Origin: a virus | Strand: one strand, 5' to 3' | IMG/VR virus record: IMGVR_UViG_3300046471_000233 | Location: 1-24,034 of that record | DNA: 24,034 bases | Part shown: piece after piece, positions 20,055-24,034 of the stretch | How the letters are laid out: each line of letters begins with the position of its first letter | Position numbering within the stretch: the stretch's first letter is position 1 | Position numbers and translations under genes: made by a program | The notes under the pieces: generated by a model | What the model was told of the DNA's origin: nothing | Databases searched by the model: none | The model's input: only the letters and a program-made list of their open reading frames with translations

Positions 20055-20061
20055 ATATCTG

Positions 20062-20070
20062 CTAAATACC
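20062..20070 (+). promoter_or_regulatory. CTAAATACC motif, copy 2 (possible promoter element)
   Basis: This motif lies between a strong terminator and the lysozyme gene, 37 nt before the ATG, the same distance as copy 3 before the methyltransferase gene. After a terminator, a promoter is expected here. There is no clear -35 partner. Confidence 0.3.
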
Positions 20071-20098
20071 ATAAGACACAACCAGACAAGGAATAGTC

Positions 20099-20551
20099 AT
20101 GGACATTAAACAAACTCTAAAAACCTATGAAGGTACTCAACAGTATCAGGCAAAGCTTGGATACTTCAAAAACTCAAAGTTCTGGACATACAAGGACTCA
20201 TTAGGATATCCGACAATCGGCTATGGTCATTTAGTACTGAAGTCTGAAGATTTCAAAGACGGACTAACTGAACAGCAAGCTGATGAACTACTTTCGAGGG
20301 ATATCTTGATTGCTAAGTCTGAAGTACTGAAGCTTAAGTTGAATCTTCCGGCTGAATCTAACTGGAACGACTTCATTGTACTGATGGTATTCCAGCTTGG
20401 ATTGACCAAGACACTTGGTTTTAAGAAGTTTTTAGCAGCACTAAAGGAAGGAAACTATGCAACGGCAATCATAGAAGTACGTGACAGTCAGTGGTACAGG
20501 CAAACCCCAAATCGCGTTGACCAGATGATCCATGATGTACTGAAGGGTTAA
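20099..20551 (+). CDS. Endolysin, T4-type lysozyme (GH24)
   Basis: 150 residues. It cuts peptidoglycan between N-acetylmuramic acid and N-acetylglucosamine at the end of infection. The catalytic triad of T4 lysozyme (Glu, Asp, Thr) is visible as E11, D33 and T39, within YEG, WTYKDSLGYPT and IGYGH. About 13 extra residues lie between E11 and D33 compared with T4 lysozyme. There is no signal peptide or signal-anchor helix, so release depends on a holin; a candidate lies about 1.3 kb downstream at 21895. AAGGA lies 6 nt before the start. The final helix has the RVDQMI segment typical of the family's end. Confidence 0.92.
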   Translation: MDIKQTLKTYEGTQQYQAKLGYFKNSKFWTYKDSLGYPTIGYGHLVLKSEDFKDGLTEQQADELLSRDILIAKSEVLKLKLNLPAESNWNDFIVLMVFQLGLTKTLGFKKFLAALKEGNYATAIIEVRDSQWYRQTPNRVDQMIHDVLKG

Positions 20552-20553
20552 TT

Positions 20554-20982
20554 ATGAACGCATGGACGATGTTTTACCCAATGGATTGGGAACTTGATGA
20601 AGTAACGAATTATTCCGCTTTCATTTATCTGATACAGTTTCCAGATACTAATGAATATTATTTTGGAATCAAACAAGTTTACAAGAAAATCAAGAATGCC
20701 TCAGAAATTAAAAGTACTTCACAGGAATCTAATTGGGAAGGTTACACCTCAAGTTCGAAGTACGTAAAAGCCATGATAGCCGATGGTATGCCTTATAAGA
20801 AACAAATCCTTTGGTGCTATAAGAGCCTACAGGAAGCAGCACTTGCCGAAACAGCCTTGATTAGTATCTTTGGTTCAGATCACCTGAACATTAACAAGGC
20901 AGTAATGGTTAAGACCAGACTCAAGAAGGACTCAGGGGAACAGTTTAAAATCATTCAAAGGATAGTAGGGGATTTAATATGA
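20554..20982 (+). CDS. GIY-YIG-like protein, possibly a nuclease
   Basis: 142 residues. It shows a GIY-YIG layout: FIYLIQFPD (about 23-31), then YYFGIK 4 residues later, an SSSKYVKAMIADG helix in the middle, a KQILWCYKS strand-helix, and AETALI, where the conserved Glu of this fold is expected. The usual catalytic Arg after the YIG strand is not apparent; Lys residues occupy that area. It could be a free-standing homing-type nuclease, a degenerate one, or a packaging-associated nuclease. It sits between lysozyme and a neck/tail gene. The stop overlaps the next start as ATGA. The fold call is by motif reading only. Confidence 0.5.
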   Translation: MNAWTMFYPMDWELDEVTNYSAFIYLIQFPDTNEYYFGIKQVYKKIKNASEIKSTSQESNWEGYTSSSKYVKAMIADGMPYKKQILWCYKSLQEAALAETALISIFGSDHLNINKAVMVKTRLKKDSGEQFKIIQRIVGDLI

Positions 20983-21566
20983 TTACAGGGGGATTTCAAT
21001 CCGGCAGTACTCCACAAGATGCTGTCCGGTGGATTAACAAAAAAGAAACAGAGGTTATCGTAAACGTTCAGTCTGAGATAACCAAACGAGTACGGGCGTT
21101 GACATACCAACTTCAGGATAAATTAAATAAGGATATAGCAGGCGGCCCGGTGGCATTTACCAAGCGGGCATTATTCTTCAACTTCATCCAGAACGGCGAT
21201 ACCCGTACTAACCAGATTTTAGTACGAGGTGATCAGGCGGCATACCTTAGAAGTACTATCACAGCCAGTCAGGATCTCTTTGATAAGTTCATACCTACGA
21301 GCAACGCAAAGCTAAGCCAACAGGGGAACATCTCTGGACTAAAGGCAGGCATGGACAAGAAGTACAAGGTGATTCAGGTCAAAGGCAAGAAGCTACTGGT
21401 AGACACTACTAAAAAGAAAAAGAACCGTGATAAACGTATTGTCGCAGTTAAAGAAAAGAAACGCCGCAAGATGATATTTGATTTCTTCAAGGAAGCAGAA
21501 GCAGGGGCGAAACTAATCCTCTCTGATGTTAACGGTACTTATACATTTACAAAAAGGATTTTATGA
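20979..21566 (+). CDS. Putative minor tail / neck protein (gpZ-like)
   Basis: 195 residues. The first helix (TPQDAVRWINKKETEVIVNVQSE, split in family members) is followed by a second helix with RVRALTYQLQDKL. Then come GGPVAFTKRALFF, a strand ILVRGDQAAYLRSTI, and a Lys/Arg-rich segment (about 130-165) before a final helix-strand. The order, helix then P-x-x-(Y/F)-T-(K/R)-x-(A/S)-(L/F) then a strand with AYL, is that of minor tail proteins that join tail and head in other phages. Here the gene is among lysis genes rather than beside the tail terminator. It is coupled to its neighbours by ATGA overlaps on both sides. Confidence 0.5.
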   Translation: MITGGFQSGSTPQDAVRWINKKETEVIVNVQSEITKRVRALTYQLQDKLNKDIAGGPVAFTKRALFFNFIQNGDTRTNQILVRGDQAAYLRSTITASQDLFDKFIPTSNAKLSQQGNISGLKAGMDKKYKVIQVKGKKLLVDTTKKKKNRDKRIVAVKEKKRRKMIFDFFKEAEAGAKLILSDVNGTYTFTKRIL

Positions 21567-21892
21567 TGGAAGAACATTACGACGCAGAAGACACAGAGAC
21601 AATCACTTTAGCTGGAAGCCAGCCAATGATGAATACCTACAGTTATCATACTGCCTTGATGGCACCCGAGTTTTTCAAAGGCAAGGTGAAGGTAGATCCA
21701 TTGGGTGGTAATGCGATGAACATTGCCTTTCATGATAAACAAGAACCAGAGCTAATTGAAGGTCAGATTACTGAATGGTGTCTTGATGATCTGATCTATG
21801 AAGTACGGGTAATCCGTCGTACAAGATTCTTCATCAAAGGCGTATGGATAGTACTATTCGTAGTTCAATTACTTGGACAAGGAGAGGAATAA
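21563..21892 (+). CDS. Small protein of unknown function with a C-terminal hydrophobic helix
   Basis: 109 residues, not recognised. The first 20 residues are acidic, the middle has mixed strands (HTALMAPEFFKG, then a Gly-Gly-Asn turn), and residues about 90-104 are hydrophobic (FIKGVWIVLFVVQLL) and could anchor or associate with a membrane. The start overlaps the preceding stop as ATGA, with AGGA upstream; a second ATG at 21566 is equally possible. The stop is 2 nt before the holin start, so it may be co-translated with the holin and connected to lysis or to the neck protein before it. Confidence 0.55.
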   Translation: MMEEHYDAEDTETITLAGSQPMMNTYSYHTALMAPEFFKGKVKVDPLGGNAMNIAFHDKQEPELIEGQITEWCLDDLIYEVRVIRRTRFFIKGVWIVLFVVQLLGQGEE

Positions 21893-21894
21893 TT

Positions 21895-22194
21895 ATGTTT
21901 TCAATAACAACGATCATTGATTTGATCAAGACTGGTTTTGGTTTCTTCCAGAAAAAGGAACAGAGTAAGGATCAACTGAACGCCCAGAACAGTCATGAAC
22001 AGAATGAAATCACCCTTGAGGAAACTCGTAAAGGCTTCACATGGCGGCAGGGACTTGGATGGGTGCTGACGTTCCTTGTCCTATGGAACTTCGTAGTGAT
22101 ACCAGTACTGGCCTTGTTCGGTGTAGTACTTCCCACAATACCACTTGATGAAGTGTGGAAAGTACTTATAATCTTGAATGGTGGAGTGTCATAG
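21895..22194 (+). CDS. Putative holin (3TM-phage-holin-like)
   Basis: 99 residues. Holins form inner-membrane holes that release the endolysin. The N-terminal helix (3-19) is followed by a polar charged stretch. Then a WRQGLGW element leads into a long hydrophobic segment (about 52-78), a PTIPLDEVW turn and a last hydrophobic segment ending in NGG. This pattern, with Trp-containing helix starts and a terminal Gly-Gly, resembles GTA_holin_3TM members. ATG 21895 is chosen because AGGAGAGG lies just upstream; the in-frame ATG at 21844 lies inside the preceding gene. The lysozyme lies about 1.3 kb upstream. Confidence 0.65.
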   Translation: MFSITTIIDLIKTGFGFFQKKEQSKDQLNAQNSHEQNEITLEETRKGFTWRQGLGWVLTFLVLWNFVVIPVLALFGVVLPTIPLDEVWKVLIILNGGVS

Positions 22195-22213
22195 ATTTTT
22201 ACTTGAGGTTTTC

Positions 22214-23263
22214 ATGAATATTTCTCCTGATTGGATTAACGAACATCTTCCTAAATTCGAATTGCTTGGTAAGCATGTTGCCTTCATTATTGAGAATTTG
22301 TTTCAATCAAATGGTATTGAGTATCTCTCAGTAAATTATCGAACAAAAAGTAAATTAAGTATACAAGAGAAAATAACAAGGAAAAACTATTCATCACCTT
22401 TGATTCAAATGACGGATATATCAGGTGTAAGAGTTATTTTGTTTTTCGAAAGTGATATAGATAAAGCTTGTGATATTATTAAGTCAATCTTTAATGTTGA
22501 TGTCGAGAATAGTACTAATAATTCAGAAAGACTCTCAATTGATAAAATAGGTTATCGTTCTGTTCATTACGTTTGTGATATTGGTAATAATAGGAAGGAA
22601 CTTGCTGAGTATTCTTATATTTCAGGTTTGAAGTGCGAGATACAAATTCGAACCATGCTCCAACATGCATGGGCAGAATTGACCCATGACCGCAATTATA
22701 AATTCGAAGGTCATCTTCCGCTGGAAATTAAACGTAAAATAAATCTATATTCAGGTATGTTGGAGTTAGTAGATAATGGATTTGCTGAAATAATTTCTGA
22801 GATTGATAGTTATCAAGAGATTCTAAGGAAACAACCTGTTGATACTTTTTTGGAACAACCAGTAAGTTCAGTATCATTAAAGGAATTTTTTGATAAGGTG
22901 TGTATCGAATATGACATACCTGCTGTACAGCTTCATAGGCTAAAAAAATCAAGTATGTCTGAGTTGTTGGATGAAATTGACTTTATGGGCATAAAAACCC
23001 TGAAAGAACTTAAAGAGTTAATTCCAGATAGTTATGCGGAAATATTAAAAGAATTTAATCAACGTGCTACAATTTATGGATTTATCAGGGATCTGTTGTT
23101 AATAATGGATTATGATAAGCTAAGGGCCAAGCCTGGTTTAAACTGGTGTGTGCTTCAACTTGATGAAGATGGTGAGCATGATTTAGGTTTAGATTATTAT
23201 TCAAAATTAATCAGCCCAGCAGATGCTCATAAAATCTACAAATTATTTAATGAGTTTCAGTAA
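22214..23263 (+). CDS. RelA/SpoT-domain nucleotide synthetase (toxSAS or defence candidate)
   Basis: 349 residues. The N-terminal half is a RelA/SpoT synthetase domain (PF04607), which transfers pyrophosphate from ATP to a nucleotide or tRNA. Visible family motifs are YRTKSKLS (42-49), TDISGVRVI with catalytic-type D68, GYRSVHYV (113-120), EIQIRT with E142, and LQHAWAE (149-155) followed by HD. There is no hydrolase domain. Residues about 195-349 are a helical region I do not recognise. Small phage-borne synthetases include toxins and fused toxin-antitoxin defence proteins (CapRel), so a defence role is plausible but unproven. It contains only two GTAC (about 11 expected), is A/T-richer, and ends at a hairpin: signs of recent gain. 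GAGG precedes ATG 22214; the in-frame ATG at 22178 is inside the holin gene. Confidence 0.85.
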   Translation: MNISPDWINEHLPKFELLGKHVAFIIENLFQSNGIEYLSVNYRTKSKLSIQEKITRKNYSSPLIQMTDISGVRVILFFESDIDKACDIIKSIFNVDVENSTNNSERLSIDKIGYRSVHYVCDIGNNRKELAEYSYISGLKCEIQIRTMLQHAWAELTHDRNYKFEGHLPLEIKRKINLYSGMLELVDNGFAEIISEIDSYQEILRKQPVDTFLEQPVSSVSLKEFFDKVCIEYDIPAVQLHRLKKSSMSELLDEIDFMGIKTLKELKELIPDSYAEILKEFNQRATIYGFIRDLLLIMDYDKLRAKPGLNWCVLQLDEDGEHDLGLDYYSKLISPADAHKIYKLFNEFQ

Positions 23264-23286
23264 AAAATATCCAAATCTTTAATTAA

Positions 23287-23295
23287 CTAAATACC
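23287..23295 (+). promoter_or_regulatory. CTAAATACC motif, copy 3 (possible promoter element)
   Basis: Identical to copy 2 and also 37 nt before the next chosen ATG. It overlaps the left arm of the hairpin at 23290-23319, so it could be part of the terminator sequence rather than a promoter. Confidence 0.25.
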
Positions 23296-23323
23296 TGCAT
23301 ATTAACTTATGCGGGTATTATTT
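23290..23323 (+). terminator. Terminator hairpin after the RelA/SpoT gene
   Basis: AATACCTGCATA (23290-23301) pairs with TATGCGGGTATT (23308-23319) over 12 bp with one G-T wobble and a 6-nt loop. Only a short T-rich stretch (ATTT) follows, so termination may be moderate. It could also act as a two-way terminator. It separates the RelA/SpoT gene from the methyltransferase gene. Confidence 0.6.
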
Positions 23324-24034
23324 ATGGCACGACTCAGTAAACAACAAGCAAAATTACATCAACAAGTTTTAGACCTTGTTCACTCAGATACAGTACTAAC
23401 ATTCGAACAGAAAGAATTCATCTTAGGTAACTATCAGGGCGATGGTATAGGCAGTACAGGAGCATTCTTCACGCCTGAAGGTCTTGCATGGGATTTTAGT
23501 ATTGATTCTGCCAGTACAGGACGTTGCCTTGAACTATGTGCGGGGATAGGGCGGTTGTCATTCTCTCAGTACATCCGACACAGGCCGGAACACATCACCT
23601 GTGTTGAGTTGAATCCAGAGTACTGCCAGATAGGGCAAAGGATACTTCCAGAGGCAGAGTGGATCTGTATGGATGCTCTCCAGTACGTCTCAGAAGAACG
23701 ATTTGATGTTGTCTATGGCAATCCACCTTTCGGTAAGATTAAGACCTCAGAAGCACTTACAGGCTCGTATAGAGGCTCTGAATTTGAATACAAGGTGATA
23801 CAGCATGGCAGTACTTTGGCAGACTACGGAATCTGGATCGTTCCCCAAGGATCAGCCGGATTTGTCTACTCAGGTGTTCGCTGTTATGAACGTCGAGAAT
23901 CTGCTAAGTACGCCAAGTTCACCAACGAGACAGGGTATGTGTTAGAGGCAGGATGTGGGATTGATACGTCTATCTACAGGGATCAGTGGCATGGAACGAA
24001 CGTACTGTGTGAGGTGGTTACGGTTGAGTACTGA
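23324..24034 (+). CDS. SAM-dependent DNA methyltransferase, N6-adenine type
   Basis: 236 residues. Class I methyltransferase features are in order: AFFTP (47-51), motif I LELCAGIGRLS (69-79) for SAM, an acidic end of the next strand (VELNPEY, E95), MDAL with D117, and the catalytic motif NPPFG (133-137) typical of N6-adenine or N4-cytosine DNA methylation. The order I then IV and the small size without an evident separate target-recognition domain suggest an orphan enzyme rather than half of a restriction pair; no nuclease gene is adjacent. ATG 23324 is preferred because the in-frame ATG 23309 lies within the terminator hairpin; the ribosome-binding site (GGGT) is weak. Unlike the preceding gene it is rich in GTAC. 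The target is not predictable from sequence alone. Confidence 0.85.
   Translation: MARLSKQQAKLHQQVLDLVHSDTVLTFEQKEFILGNYQGDGIGSTGAFFTPEGLAWDFSIDSASTGRCLELCAGIGRLSFSQYIRHRPEHITCVELNPEYCQIGQRILPEAEWICMDALQYVSEERFDVVYGNPPFGKIKTSEALTGSYRGSEFEYKVIQHGSTLADYGIWIVPQGSAGFVYSGVRCYERRESAKYAKFTNETGYVLEAGCGIDTSIYRDQWHGTNVLCEVVTVEY

Noticed and set aside
22178-22213. Upstream start at 22178 for the RelA/SpoT gene
   Set aside because: It lies inside the holin gene and lacks a site, whereas 22214 has GAGG just upstream.

Overview
The window is the late (packaging, virion, lysis) region of a tailed double-stranded DNA phage or prophage of siphovirus type. It has roughly 40% G+C by eye. A GH24 lysozyme, a 3TM-type holin and lambda/GTA-like tail-tip genes point to a Gram-negative, probably gammaproteobacterial host; the genus cannot be read from the sequence. 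There is no integrase, repressor, replication gene, tRNA, insertion sequence or CRISPR array. The last base is the last base of a stop codon.

Layout. 1-212: non-coding, with a G+C-rich block resembling a lambda-type cos site just before the terminase genes. 213-6366: small and large (GpA-type) terminase, a gpW-like joining protein, portal, and a fused S78 prohead protease/HK97-fold capsid gene with a well-placed internal start for free capsid protein. 6369-7045: head closure and tail terminator candidates. 7048-9927: a 959-residue protein joining a tail-tube domain to a fibre with collar and self-cleaving S74 chaperone domains. 9975-10430: the ordinary tube protein. 10430-11130: tail assembly chaperones made by a -1 frameshift, with an A7 slippery heptamer and a 14-bp stem visible. 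11117-13309: tape measure, then a terminator. 13321-14130: a reversed membrane-protein gene that looks inserted. 14166-19740: distal tail, hub, peptidase, gpJ-like tip and two tip-associated proteins. 19770-22194: lysis and accessory block (membrane/coiled-coil protein, lysozyme, GIY-YIG-like protein, gpZ-like neck/tail protein, an unknown, holin). 22214-23263: RelA/SpoT-type nucleotide synthetase. 23324-24034: N6-adenine-type DNA methyltransferase.

The genes form one rightward assembly line with stop/start overlaps (ATGA, TAATG) and few gaps. Each of the two apparent cargo genes lies beside a hairpin terminator: the reversed membrane gene begins after one, and the RelA/SpoT gene ends in one.

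The most unusual genome-wide signal is an excess of the palindrome AGTACT: about 85 copies by hand count against about 8 expected, and about 250 GTAC against about 87. It occurs in all codon phases and is nearly absent from the two cargo genes. A methyltransferase gene at the right end is one possible partner. Other leads are the tube-fibre fusion, the protease-capsid internal start and the RelA/SpoT gene as a candidate phage-carried defence or toxin.
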